From Dichotomocladium elegans (taxonomy: Eukaryota > Mucoromycota > Mucoromycetes > Mucorales > Lichtheimiaceae): 64,000 bases of DNA. The notes below the pieces were generated by a model. The model was not told the origin of the DNA. It saw only the letters and a list, made by a program, of their open reading frames with translations, and ran no database searches. The stretch is taken from the NCBI GenBank assembly GCA_025716815.1, contig JAIXMN010000005.1:1364001-1428000 (forward strand), written 5' to 3'. The position numbers were made by a program, and so were the translations under genes. Below, one piece after another: positions 49,207 to 60,689 of the stretch (position 1 is its first letter; every line of letters starts with the position of its first letter).

Positions 49207-51476
49207 ATGTCTAGGTTTAAACAGAAGAATATCTTCTACGCCTCGATAGTCATAAGTTGTACAACTACTGCAGTCCTGGTATCTGCCGGAGTTCTGCCGG
49301 GTTCCTATGGGGGAGGTACAAGATTGAAATCGAATGGAACAAAGCTATTCGGATTTTTTTAAACGGAAGAACTGCTTTCTGATGTCTCAGGCTGTGTACT
49401 CGCCTCCAAAATGATCTACTGCTATGGCGGCTCTGTCCAGCCTGATAGATACGGTGTCTATACGCCTAACTCCAATTTTTTCGGGCTGAACGTGTCTGGT
49501 CCTATAAACACGGTGGATAATGCTTCGTCATGGCAGAACCTCATAAGCCAAGGTGACCTTCGCCCAACTGCTAACATGTTTTTCGGCACAGCGGCTCTTC
49601 CCAGTGGCGATGGATTTGTGATGGCGGGTGGTCTTGGCTACAATGATGGCAACGCTCTTTCATACCCTACGATGGTGTATAATGCCACCACCGCGACGTG
49701 GACCTCTATCTCGTCCAACTTCTTAAATACGTTAGTACTATCAGTACAGTAAAGAAAAAAGAGGGAGGGAGAGAGAATATACAGGATAATAAAAATTCGT
49801 CTAACAATCTTTTAGTGCCATGAACGCCATGGCAGCGGATTACAAGAACAGAAACCAAGTTTTCATGTTTGGCGGCAGAAGGTTCAAACCGGTTCAACCG
49901 TCTACGAAAGGAATACGCTCTAACGTCTTTTCTGTTTTCTGGGTGGTTTTGATGGGATATTCTCAGTTATCAAAATACAGGATATAGAAATAGCAGCGAA
50001 ACTGAAACGTATTCGACACAGGCCAAAATATTGCGATATGAATATCCAGTTGTAAGTGAGAAGCACAGAGCGACGCAGCGCGGATCAAACTAATTTAAGC
50101 ATTTATGCGATGCAGTTCAGTTGGATTGTTGGGACTGAGCAGTTGCTCGCAAGTGGCATGGCTTCTGGTCGAATACGCCACTCAGCTGTCCAAGGAGCAG
50201 ACGGCAAATTCTATATCATTGGTGGCGAGTATTCTCAGTTCACCGTAAATGCCTCTAACACGCCCGCCGTTCGCTATTCACTCACACCAGCGAACATGAG
50301 TGAAGTTCTTGTTTATGACATCAATACCGGATGGTCGACAGTGGCAACTAATGGGGCGCTCCCTTCGCCGAGATGGCATCATACAACGACACTCTGTAAG
50401 TACGCTGCTATGTCCGATATGTCCTTTGCTTTCACTTCAGCACTTAGCACCGACATGTAGTGCCGTCTGGAAAAATTCTTCTGTTAGGAGGATGCAGATG
50501 TAAGAGAAAAAAAAACAAGTGTTTTCTCTGTGAATTAAAAGGACTTCAGGCAGTTTTTATGTACTCAATGAGTCATATTGGTACATGGTCCCCTCAAACG
50601 ACTTCATGTTCACACTGGATACGAACACAATGACTTGGATTGACCAGACAGCTGCCGTCCAGCCTGCTCCTGGAGGACCAGCAGTCTCAACACAGCAAGT
50701 CGCTCGATGCTACCATCAAAGCAAGTATATCTTACACAGAATGGTTTTTCCTCCAAAAGAAATCTTCTAACTCAATGGGATGGTTTCAATTAGGTGTGCT
50801 TGTTGGTGGAGACAGTTTATTTGTTCTCAACGGCCGCATTGATAAGGGGGAGCTTGCAGAGACGTTTTATATTCTTAATACTACTAGCTGGGTCCTTTCG
50901 AACTCTTTCCCTGGCCTCGATGAGCCCCCTACCCCATCGGGCACCAACTATCCAACGGATAACACTGGAAAAACAAATCGAACGGATCATAACGCTGCAA
51001 ATCTTACCACATTATCAGGTGGTGCCATTGCAGGAATTGTCATAGGCGCTATTGCGGGGGTAAGGAGCGCTCTTACACTAACTCACACGTCTCGATCATT
51101 CTAAACATAAAACGATAGGCTGTGCTTATTTTTTGCTTTGCAGGTTTCCTCTACTGGAAACGACAGAAGAACGGCATTAACAACCCCCAAATGAAGGAGC
51201 CGAAAGAGCCTGGTAAGCTAATTCTTTCGTATCCAAAAGTTCTGGTATAACAAACGTTACGTACTATCCTCTTTTCGATTAGATTCAAAGGGCAAGAACG
51301 ATCCGCCACCTGGGTATAGCAATGGTCTTCCTGGGACATTTTACAACCAGAACGTTGTCTCCGCCACGCTTAACCACGAACAACCTATCAAACCCGAGGC
51401 TTACAGCGAAACATACGTCCCAGACGCGCCGGATCAAAGATATACCCGCAATGTTGTCAAACCCGACGGCGAATAA
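49207..51476 (+). CDS. kelch-repeat single-pass membrane protein
   Basis: Ten exons: 49207-49315, 49391-49730, 49816-49881, 49988-50051, 50116-50395, 50461-50499, 50550-50720, 50794-51059, 51119-51212, 51283-51476 (540 aa). A signal peptide-like start (MSRFKQKNIFYASIVISCTT) precedes kelch blades with paired glycines: KMIYCYGGSV, FVMAGGLGY, VFMFGGRR, KFYIIGGEY, KILLLGGC and LFVLNGRID. Several N-glycosylation sequons follow, then one membrane helix (AIAGIVIGAIAGAVLIFCFA), a basic stop-transfer FLYWKRQKNG, and a Pro/Tyr-rich cytoplasmic tail. A stop codon in the frame after exon 1 lies inside the first intron (49316-49390). The intron 50721-50793 is GC-AG and restores ARCYHQSVLVGG. The extracellular beta-propeller suggests a cell-surface or wall role; the ligand is unknown. 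Confidence 0.82.
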
Positions 51477-51942
51477 TCAAATATTTTAAAATTACTCTTC
51501 TAAAGACATATCCCATTTAAACCCCTTAGTGAACCAGGAGGAGACAAAAGCAGAGGAAAGAAATAGCAATTACTATAGTGTACTTTATCGGTATCCATAT
51601 GAGAATATATGTTGTAAATACCAGGACATAACGTTAATGGAAGAAGCGTTGTCCATCAACAGTAATGCCTCATAGCCTTATGTCGTGCACTCTTTATCCT
51701 ACTATGCTTTCGCAAGACTATGCGAAGGACAAGACTATTTTTCAAAATCACCCTGCGAATGTCACATATCTCTCTATACTTTGCAAAGATTTGACGTGAA
51801 ATTCAGCAGCTGCGGGAATAAAAAAATTCCTACACACATTCACTGAATAAAATTGGCGGAGCAGTCACGTTAGCCTGGCCCCCTGCCTAAAAACTCTACT
51901 TGGCAAAGGGGCCCTTTCACCTTCTTACAACAGCCCGATAAT
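51477..51942. other. intergenic, upstream of atp18
   Basis: About 470 bases between co-directional genes. Contains the 3' end of the kelch gene and the promoter of the small ATP synthase gene (pyrimidine-rich just before 51943). No gene. Confidence 0.35.
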
Positions 51943-52247
51943 ATGTTTGGTTTGCGCAAGTTCAACGCCCCCGTCCTCCGTCCCGCTGCCCCCTTCATCG
52001 TCGGTGGTCTCACTGTCTTCTACCTTGTTGGCAAGATGCAGACTGCCATGATCAACTGTAAGCCACTTATCTCTCGTGTGAAATAATAAAAAATTAAATG
52101 GTCTACATTTTCAGCTGAGGAGTACAAGAATGACCCCAGAAACCCTGCCTGTAAGTAATGGGGACCGATGAATATTGGATTTACCAACTACCGAGATTCG
52201 TTAACATGTTTGTATTTGCAGTGGCTGCTGGCAAGAAGGCTCACTAA
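51943..52247 (+). CDS. atp18: mitochondrial ATP synthase subunit J (Atp18)
   Basis: Three exons: 51943-52057, 52115-52150, 52222-52247 (58 aa). The protein starts MFGLRKFNAPVLRPAAPFIV, has one membrane helix (about residues 16-33, FIVGGLTVFYLVGKM) and ends EEYKNDPRNPALAAGKKAH; the KNDPRNP motif is diagnostic of fungal subunit J (i/j) of the F1Fo ATP synthase. It sits in the inner membrane at the dimer interface. No cleavable presequence is expected. The gene is short and split, so it is easily missed by automatic calling. Exon phases are consistent (1, 1). Confidence 0.9.
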
Positions 52248-52787
52248 GTTGGACCTTTTGGCGCGAACGGAAGTTGTCCAAAATAAAAAATATCTCAGCA
52301 TGGCTTCAATAAAACGAAACCTCATAGAAGGCTTTTTCTAAGAAAAGAAGTCTAGAGATGATAACGACTATGGATAACAAAGGAGTATAGCCGTTGAAAA
52401 AATGGGTAGTTGAGAATGAGTTTACTGAAATGAGGAAACGCCGCTTCGTTGCATCGATCGTTCTTTCCCTATATACATATGTATCGCGCGTGGAGGATGA
52501 GATCCTTGGTCTTCTCCCATGCACGCGCGCGCGTTCTCTCTCTATCGTTGAACCTCGGTATCTTGCGACTTGATGTGGAGTTTCGGCAGGCTTTGGTATA
52601 GTAATGGACAGTAATGTCTATCTCTCTATTTTGGCATTGTCTTTCGTGCGGTGCGTGGCCCTAGAAGGAAAAGCATTGGTCAACTAGGTGTACGCAAGTC
52701 CTTTGCATGCAATAAATCAGAGCCGCAGGCAGGTGCTGTGTAACGCGCACCTTTACCACATCTACATTTAATTTTATTTCTAACTTC
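52248..52787. other. intergenic, upstream of dynactin subunit 5
   Basis: About 540 bases without a gene. A GCGCGCG run near 52523-52530 and a CTCTCTC tract near 52533 are the only simple sequences. Confidence 0.35.
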
Positions 52788-53693
52788 ATGGATTCCCCCG
52801 TTGTACATTATAATCGAGCAGAGTACATTGAAACGGTACGCTTTGAATGTTTGGCATAATCTTCCAGAGATGGATGATCTTACTTGCCCTTACCTAGGAC
52901 ACCGGCAACAAGGTTTCACGTGCGTCCGTCATTTGTGGCAGCCAGAACATTATATTGGGCGGCAAGGTCAGCCTTTATTCTAGGCGATTTTGTATGGGTT
53001 CATTCGCTCACTGACCGTTAGTGCAATCAGTAGACAATCATTCAGACGGAATGTGTCATCCGAGGTGATTTGCGGAGGACGGGTGGCGGGCACGCAGTAG
53101 TCGTGGCTATTGGGCGCTATTGCCTTCTGTCCAAAGGATCTATCATTCGGCCGCCCTACAAAACCTATAAAGGGTAAAAAGCGAATGTCGGCCACATCCA
53201 CATAATAAGCATCCTCATTCCTGGGCTCTGTCATAGAATATTCAGCTATTATCCGATGAAGATTGGTGATCATGTTACGATCGGGGAAGGAAGTATCATC
53301 GAGGCAGCTACGATTGGATCCTACGTGACTATAGGAAAAAACTGCATCATCGTATGTTTGTTTAAACGCTCTACCGGATGATAAAGAGAAGATCAGATAT
53401 GGTCGTTGTATTTACACCCTCTGTTTATTTTATACAGGGCCGATTTGCTATTATCAAGGATTGTTGCTGCATCACTGACAATACCGTCATTCCGCCAAAT
53501 ACTGTTGTTCCTTCCTTTTCCGTCTACTCGGGTTCTCCTGGTAAAAATGAACGCAAACTCGAAAAAGGTCTTCTAGCTGCTAACGTGGATTACTGAATAA
53601 GGGACTTTCCAAGACGAGCTTCCGGAATGTACACAAGAGCTCTATGAGAAAAAGACAAAGGACTACTATGCGAAGTTCACATCAAAAGAATAA
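52788..53693 (+). CDS. dynactin subunit 5 (p25)
   Basis: Six exons: 52788-52835, 52898-52966, 53034-53173, 53246-53351, 53438-53540, 53602-53693 (185 aa). The protein begins [20 protein letters not shown] and [14 protein letters not shown], then shows left-handed beta-helix hexapeptide turns ([68 protein letters not shown]) and ends with [17 protein letters not shown]. These match dynactin p25/DCTN5, part of the pointed-end complex that links dynein to cargo such as early endosomes. In filamentous fungi p25 is needed for endosome transport in hyphae. Length is close to the human protein (182 aa). Confidence 0.93.
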
Positions 53694-53817
53694 TTAAACA
53701 AACAACTTGCTCAATGGGTACATACAAATATTCACTGATCGTGATCGGGTCCAATTTCTTTATATTTCTCTATTCCCCATTCTTCACTCCTTTAGCAAAT
53801 CCCTGACATAATACTTC

Positions 53818-56800
53818 ATGAATATATTCTTGATTGCCCTTCTGTCGATCACTGCCACTAGGGCGTGGGCGATGCAGAGCCTTTTCATACCCAACACTTA
53901 TGTCGTTGAATTCCACCCGAATTTCACAGACCTACAGATGCTTTATGACCAGCTCTCGTCGCACGAGATTGACCATCGCATTCGACACACGTTTAGTCTG
54001 ATGAACGCTATATCTCTCTCCTTTAACTCTTCAGAGCATGCCTCACACTTTTTCGATCTTTCAAGATCCCATATTCGACGCACGTGGCCAGTCGTACGTT
54101 TTGCATGAAAGAGATGCCAGCCATTGAATCGCTAACTCTGGCATAAAACAGACAGCCATTGCCCGACCAAATGTTCAACTTTCTACACTTGGGAAAAGGG
54201 CAACGACAGAGGGACTCTTTGACCATTACAAGGACACGGGCGTATTGAAGCTTCGAGAGGAACTAGGGTAAATCAATTGAGGAAGAGCATAAAAAGGTGG
54301 TATGCAGCGATGATTTGAACTGACATACTTAGGTGTACAAAGATTAACGGGTCGTGATATCAAGGTTGGAATAATTGACAGCGGTATGGAGTAGAGATTT
54401 ACTTAACTGCCACCAATCAGCCCAGAAAAGGGTGGGATTATTCTGACAAGAAACATTAGGCGTTGACTACACACATCCTGCATTGGGAGGCTGTTTTGGA
54501 ACAGGATGCCGTATTGCCTATGGTATCGACTTAGTGGGCGACGCATACAGAGGCGATAATGATCCCGTACCCGATAATAATCCAATGGATTGCAACGGAC
54601 ATGGAACTCATGTCGCAGGCAAGCAACTCATCCATCATCATTTGGAGACGAGCTATCATCTTAACCGCATTCTACAGGTATTATTGGTGGCAACGACCCA
54701 GAGCACCATTTCACTGGCGTCGCTCCAGAAGGTAATGTGGTAAAATGGAGCAGCCATTGCAGTTTGCATCACCGATTAGTAACCTTAAAAAACGATAGTA
54801 ACATTTGGTGTATATCGTGTTTTTGGATGCTCTGGGAGCAGCGCAGATGATGTTATCATGAAGGCCATGGAGCTAGCATTTAACGATGGGATGGATGTGA
54901 TCAATTTATCCCTGGGCGATATCGGATGGCCAGACTCGCCTGCGTCCGTCCTGGCGGATGTGTTGACGTTGAAAGGCATGATAGTGTGCGCTGCGGCCGG
55001 CAATGAGGGTGAAAAGGGTATGTTTGAAGTCGGTTCGCCTTCGCTCGGGCGTCACGTTCTGTCTGTTGCATCCACAGACAACTCGGCTACGCTTGCTCAT
55101 CCAATCCTGAAAGGCAACTTAAGTATCGGTTAAGTACGCGATGTCCTTCTGCGATAACCAAAATTTGGCTAACATATTCGATTCATAGGATACACAACAT
55201 CATCAGGAAATCCGTTCACAGTGACAAAGGCGGAAATCGTTCCGCTATCAGATACACTGCATCTAAAAAATGATGGATGCACCCCGATAAAAACCAAGAA
55301 CCTCAGCGGGAAGGTCGCTTTGATTGCGCGTGGTGGTTGTTATTTCCACCAAAAGGTATGTGCTCCGTTAAAGGGGTGTCGATCGGCTACATAGATATTC
55401 CCTAACATTGTGCTCTAAAAATATAGATGCGGAATGCTCAAGAAGCAGGTGCAATTGCTGTCCTATTCTATAATAATGCTCCCGGCCTTGTAACTCCTTC
55501 GGTTACCGATCCAACCATAAGAATAGAAAGTGGTGGAGTCTCAAGCGAGCAAGGCGAACTTTTGTTCAACTTCACAAAGGCCAATCCTGGAATTGAATAT
55601 CAGTTTCCCCAAGACGATATGGTGTTTCGTATACCTACAGCAGGTTTGTACTAGGATCAGAAGTGACATGAATTAGCGATATTAAATGCTCGCCACAAGG
55701 TGCAATAAGCTCATTTAGCTCGTGGGGACTCGGTCCCGATTTAAATTTGAAGCCTGACCTTAGCGCTCCAGGTGGTCATATCTATTCAACGTACGTCTCT
55801 TTTAAGAGCTGGTCTTTGGAAATGATTCTGAAGCCCTTTCTATTAGGTATCCAATCGTTAAAGGGGGTTATGCAACTCTTAGGTATGGCTGCGATAGGGC
55901 TTATCGTCATCAATACACGCTTCTGACACATCCCTATGTGATTTAGCGGAACAAGCATGGCCAGTCCACACGTTGCTGGACTTGTTGCACTATTACAACA
56001 GGCTAAAGGAGGCAGTCAGCGAATCAACCCATTAAAACTGCGGTCATCTCTGATCAGCACCAGTTCACCTATTGAAAAGCTAGACATTCCTGGATTAGAA
56101 TCTATCGCGCGACAAGGTTCCGGACTGATTGATGCATATAAAGCTATACACGCAAGCACGCTCATATCGCCAGAGCAACTTGCGCTGCGTGATGTGTCGC
56201 GTGCTGCACCAAACAACGACTATACGTTCACCATTCATAACAACGGCCGTATGGATGCTGACTACAGCATCTCCCACATATCTGCTACTACTGTCCAAGG
56301 TTATGACACAAAAATCAATATGGCTCCCTTACAAATACCCATCCAGCTCTTCGGAGAGGGCGCGGAAGCCATCATTGAGAGGATCACGCCTAGCCGACTT
56401 ACGATACCTGCAAACGAAGCAGCCAATGTCACTGTGAGGATCCGTTCTCCGATCACGACAGCGCCTTCTATATACTCAGGCTACTTCCGGATTGCCAAGG
56501 ACAGCAGCCCTTCCGATGTTCTCCACCTTCCTTACGCTGGCCTTTCGACAAATTTGTCTCAGCTACCTGTCCTGCATGTGAACGAAACAATGCCTTCAGT
56601 ATTGTTTAATCCATACGGCATCAGTGCGACATCGCCTGCCCTGATCCGTCTACAGCTCCTCCACGCATCTCCGCTGTTGCTTGTCACAGCCGTCAGTGCT
56701 TCCAACACGTCTGAGATATACGGAATTATCCCTGGCGGATACTGGGCATTCATGGGGCGCAATGATATCAACGACGTGAGCGATGCTGTTCTTATGGCAT

Positions 56801-57084
56801 GGTCCGGCAATATTGCCGTATCGCCCGAGCAGGCCATGGCAGATACAAATACTGCCTCAGCTGCTGGACTTTCTGTTATGAAACCCAAAATGTTCACGAC
56901 TATGGAAGACGACGACGTGGATCCCGATATTGAGGGGAAAAAGGCCATGTATGCCACCCAAGGTAGACCACTCCCACCAGGGATATACAAGCTCAAGGTG
57001 ATGGCACTTCATGCATTTGGGAACTACGAAAATGACGCGGATTACGATACTTGGTACTCTGATGATCTTAAAATTGCTTCGTAA
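53818..57084 (+). CDS. secreted subtilisin-like serine protease with PA domain
   Basis: Eleven exons: 53818-54093, 54152-54267, 54343-54383, 54460-54618, 54678-54731, 54799-55128, 55189-55355, 55427-55643, 55700-55790, 55847-55882, 55947-57084 (874 aa). Signal peptide [18 protein letters not shown], an I9-like inhibitor prodomain ([20 protein letters not shown]), then the S8 catalytic domain: Asp143 (GIIDSG), His192 (NGHGTHVAG) and Ser499 (SGTSMASPH). A PA domain ([23 protein letters not shown]) is inserted between His and Ser, and a fibronectin-III-like C-terminal domain follows, as in minor extracellular or lactocepin-like subtilases. It likely digests extracellular protein. The acceptor of intron 2 (54342) was chosen for phase; the residue or two before LTGRDIK is uncertain. 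The intron 54619-54677 is GC-AG and restores GTHVAGIIGG. Confidence 0.9.
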
Positions 57085-57089
57085 CCTCG

Positions 57090-58507
57090 TTACGGTTCAC
57101 AAATCTTGTATTCACGGTTTCTTGTCATATACAACAAGCCCTTGGTCACCATGGCATCGATGCACATGAGTATTTTGTCCCGTGGCAGACGAGCGAATCT
57201 CTTATCTTCCATCACTTTCGCTATAATATAATCCTGCATTATCCCTCCTATGTTATGAATAAACCGTGTAAATGTTCTTGTTCGTATGAGTACATAAAAT
57301 ATTGAGTTACCATATGCGAAGTTGCCGGTAAGAATGGCTCTTGTTTCCCGTATGGTATCAAGTATACATTTTTCAAGATCCTGGTCATTAAGGAGCATAA
57401 AGAGTCCGTCTCCTCCTTCAACTTCTATGATTTCACCATCCTTATATAACAACTCAATAGCATCTTTAAACAGATAATTGATTGTTCTGTTATTAGGTTC
57501 CATCCTTCTCTATTTTCCGAAATGTTAGCTTCGTTATACCAGTGCGAATGTGTACATTCGTCGACATACGTGTGATCTAACAATCTCGCATGCCATGTCG
57601 CGCAGCCTTTTGGAACTATGCGGCATGGTTTTTGAGAATGCTTGATGAGGTACGACCGACTTGAGAAAAGATAGCATTTCTTTCGCGAAATAGATTTCGT
57701 CTTTTGTGTCCTGTGTGATACGTATGGATCTTAAGACGACCGTGCCAGGAAAAAAAAAAACACTTTTTTATCGGATTTACCTCCAATGTCGAGTCAGCAG
57801 GCTCGCAGAACCAACTCTCTTCATTCGCTTGGCGGGCCAGTTCAGCCTTAATTTCTCCCAAGTTCTCAATGACGTTTTCGGGTGGTTGAAATTCCTTGTT
57901 GTATACGGTATCCAGTAAATGTAGAGCTAATACGTCATGCATGATTTCGCGGTTTATGTCAATTTCTTCTACAATAGACCAGCCTCATGTTCATTTAGTA
58001 TATGCTAACGTGGTCACATATGCGAGCCTTACGCAAGGTACGGATTGTGATCTGCCTGGTATTTCTGAAGTCGCTGACCCGGCCGCATATACAGACAGTT
58101 GCTCCAATCGACAGTGGCATATCTTTCATATTACTATGTTTCCACTGACAACATTGGATAGTATCTGTCGCATCATCGACTGGCAATTGCTGATCAGCAT
58201 CCATTGACTGTGATACATTGTTGCAGCTCGATTGGATTCATAATTACTGGTATAGGTAATCATGCTGTAATTCTGCTCAATAGCTACGATGACTCCACAT
58301 AACTCTGCAAATCGCACTGGTCGATGGCCATTCAATAGATAGAGATCTGAAGTGTATAACTTTAGCCACTTAGATCGCGGTGTCCTTCACCACTTGCTTA
58401 CTTTTATGGCCCTCGACAGGTTGCAACTGTTTGACAGTTCTGACATGCAATTTCAGTGGTGTAAAGAAGAGCGGATCAAGACCCAAGATGGCCGGATCTG
58501 TGTTCAT
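57090..58507 (-). CDS. Stn1-like telomere-capping protein (CST complex)
   Basis: Six exons on the minus strand: 58507-58402, 58346-58248, 58179-58033, 57968-57781, 57710-57570, 57509-57090 (366 aa), every junction in phase. MNTDPAILGLDPLFFTPLKL is followed by the Stn1 OB-fold: LYLLNGHRPVRFAELCGVIV, YTIDDATDTIQCCQW and ICGRVSDFRNTRQITIRTLQ, then EIMHDVLALHLLDTVYNKEF. The C-terminal part (KDGEIIEVEGGDGLFMLLN and ILMCIDAMVTKGLLYMTRN) fits the tandem winged-helix domain. Stn1 acts with Ten1 and Ctc1/Cdc13 in telomere end protection and lagging-strand fill-in. The weak sequence conservation means the function is by fold pattern; orthology is likely but not proven. Its stop codon is five bases from the stop of the subtilase gene. 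Confidence 0.82.
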
Positions 58508-58929
58508 TTTGAATGGGATAAACAGGTACTAACAGCACACTCCATTTACAAGTGGCTTATTGTGAAAGAATCCAGTAGGATACCAACTGAGCGTACCGAT
58601 TTTGAGCACAAACATGAGCGCTGTCACGTGGCGTCGTTTAGCTTTAAAGCGCTCGTGGATCTTCGCATCTCTCTTTCTGTTAATAGGCTGAACCCTACCC
58701 TTTGTAAATGACAAGCGTTATTCATGTTCCATACAGGTACGAATGGAACATCGTTTCCGACCTTAATAGCTGTTAAATCTCTTGTTTCCATAACTTGTAG
58801 TAGGAAAATGGATGTATTGTCATCCCATTTTAGATTGCACTTCCTTGAGGCTACGTGAGCAAAGCTTGGTTCTAAGTTTCTTGAAATTGCTTTTGGTGTC
58901 CTGTTTATACAATTTTTTTTATATGGGCC
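58508..58929. other. intergenic upstream of the Stn1-like gene
   Basis: About 420 bases between the Stn1 start and the LINE remnant. The plus-strand reading frame crossing into Stn1 exon 1 is its antisense shadow. A T8 run at about 58912-58919 may be the poly(A) end of the minus-strand LINE. Confidence 0.35.
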
Positions 58930-59990
58930 GGAGTCGGTATTGATTTATTTGTACCAACCACGTATCAAAGAAAGAGATGGGTGGCGAGTAAGACTAAGTA
59001 GCGGGTCAAAGTACATATTATGGGGGAGTCAAGGCAAGCTCCTTGCTGGAGCGTTGCCATAGTTTGCGAGCATGTGAAGCTACTGCAAGGAGGTTGAAAG
59101 GTCTAAACCTGAGGATGTGGCCCCAGTGTCCGCACCATATGGCCCATAGGATAGTCGAAGTTACTTGAACGTAGTGGGGCCGAAGGCATAGCAAGGATAC
59201 CTAGAAGTCCAGGGTAGAAATCGCGATGGATACTGCAGTCAGATCCGGATCAGCAAAGAATATCGGGTTCCAGAAGTTCTCCCACGCGCGCCACTTTGCT
59301 GGGCAGCGGAACAGGAAGTGCTCAACAGTTTCGGTGGGATCCCCGCAGATGGAGGAGGCTGGGGATAGCATGAATGAAGGACTGATGGAGTGGAGGCGCT
59401 GTGCAGTGGGCAGGGTCCCGTGAAAGATGCGGAACCATAAGTTGCGAGTACCAGAAGTGAAGGCCAGAGCCCAGAAAAGACGCCATTGAGCACGCGAAAT
59501 GGAGGATGGTTGGTCTGTGGGTGCGGGTCGTGCCAGACGACGGTAGTGCCGTGTAGGCAGGGTACTTGAGCCGAGTTCGAGCAGCAGTGGTGCTAGGAGT
59601 GCTGTGGCGTCTACCTCTCCCAGACCGGCTGGCGCAGAAACAGGGGGTGAGCAATAGACGGGCGGCTGTCCCGTCTGCACGGAACTGGGTCACAAGAATA
59701 CGGTGGGCCGTGGTCTCAGACGGGGTTCTAAGACGGAGGTGGCCGAGCAGGGACTCGTAGACGAATACGTCAGCGGCGTGAAGGGCGCGCCACCCTGGCC
59801 GTCGAATGGGAGGACTCTGGGTGGTGAACCAGACAGAGTTCAGCGGTAGGATCAGGGCAGTAGCTGGGGAGATGACCACTCCGGAAAGGTATACCGGAAG
59901 ACGGTCAAAGGCGCGGAAAAGACGGTGCGCCCGAGACGAGAGAGAGGTGAGTAGCCCCCGTCGGCTTCCGGGAAGAGGAAAGCGAGGCGA
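58930..59990 (-). mobile_element. 5'-truncated LINE (non-LTR retrotransposon) remnant
   Basis: On the minus strand the last frame (59680-59201) encodes the C-terminal zinc-binding region of a reverse transcriptase ORF: LWFRIFHGTLPTAQRLHSIS, then CGDPTETVEHFLFRCPAKWR and WENFWNPIFF. This CxxC-like-H-C arrangement is typical of Tad1/L1-like fungal LINE elements. Upstream, in a different frame, LFRAFDRLPVYLSGVVISPA continues to about 59990, so at least one frameshift (near 59685) separates the two. There is no reverse-transcriptase catalytic core, so the element is 5'-truncated and dead. Its 3' end probably lies near the poly-T at 58912-58919. Confidence 0.75.
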
Positions 59991-60007
59991 TGATCCCCGT
60001 GCGTGGC

Positions 60008-60234
60008 TTGCCTCACCTTACTCCACCTTGCTCCACCTTACTTTTTCATTCTCTTCCCACACTTTTTTTTTGTTCAGTTCATCGGCATGACAACTTCAAT
60101 GTTGCTGCAGAAAGTGTGTCCGTATTGTGACGAGGATGGCATTTTTGCGCGACATATTCATCGAAAGCACGAGATTTTACTTTCCAGTCGTAGTAAATCT
60201 TGTCAGTCTCCAAAAGGGTCAAAACCGTTCACTT
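60008..60234 (+). repeat. left inverted arm
   Basis: Matches the reverse complement of 62459-62684 with only a few differences (for example ATGACAACTTC against ATGACAATTTC and GACGAGGAT against GACGAAGAT). The match stops abruptly at CCGTTCACTT on the inner side. Confidence 0.85.
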
Positions 60235-60335
60235 CACTTGTTCATGAAGCTCAGGATGGCGGATCGCTTGATTTCACGAAAACCGAGTTAAGAAATCCGT
60301 TTGTCATTCATACCATCCATAAACAAGTATTGTAA
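60087..60335 (+). CDS. orphan zinc-finger-like minigene in left arm
   Basis: An 82-aa reading frame starting in the left arm. MTTSMLLQKVCPYCDEDGIF and ARHIHRKHEIL give a CxxC-x8-HxHxxH finger-like pattern. After the arm ends, the remaining about 33 residues (from SLVHEAQDGGSLDFTKTELR) have no counterpart in the right arm. It may be a dead copy of the first exon of the cassette gene rather than a separate gene. Confidence 0.3.
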   Translation: MTTSMLLQKVCPYCDEDGIFARHIHRKHEILLSSRSKSCQSPKGSKPFTSLVHEAQDGGSLDFTKTELRNPFVIHTIHKQVL

Positions 60336-60689
60336 AATGTGGTAAATGAGATTAACGTAACATATGGCACACATGCTATAAAGTTCTCATGTTTTTCATG
60401 AACGGTTGCAACGGTTGAGGGTCCCCCGACTGTCATGAAAAATGAATGAACCAAGCAGTACAAACTAATGATAAATGGTGCATTTGCTTGGTGTAAAATC
60501 GGTAGAAGGCATGGGCGGCAAGGAATTTAGTGTTTTGACGTTGATGCAATGGCACCTTGAGATACAAGTCGTTTTCGCGGCAACGTTTTGATATTGGATT
60601 GGACGTAATCGAATGGTAAGGTGGGGTATTTCAAAGGAACTTGACGGGTCCTTTCCAATGACATATGAAGAGTCGCAAGAGAATAGAGA

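Noticed and set aside
49316..49390. In-frame stop near the start of the kelch gene, suggesting a pseudogene
   Set aside because: The stop is inside an intron with a GTACAAG donor and a TCTCAG acceptor that joins GGG to CVLASKMIYCYGG in phase.
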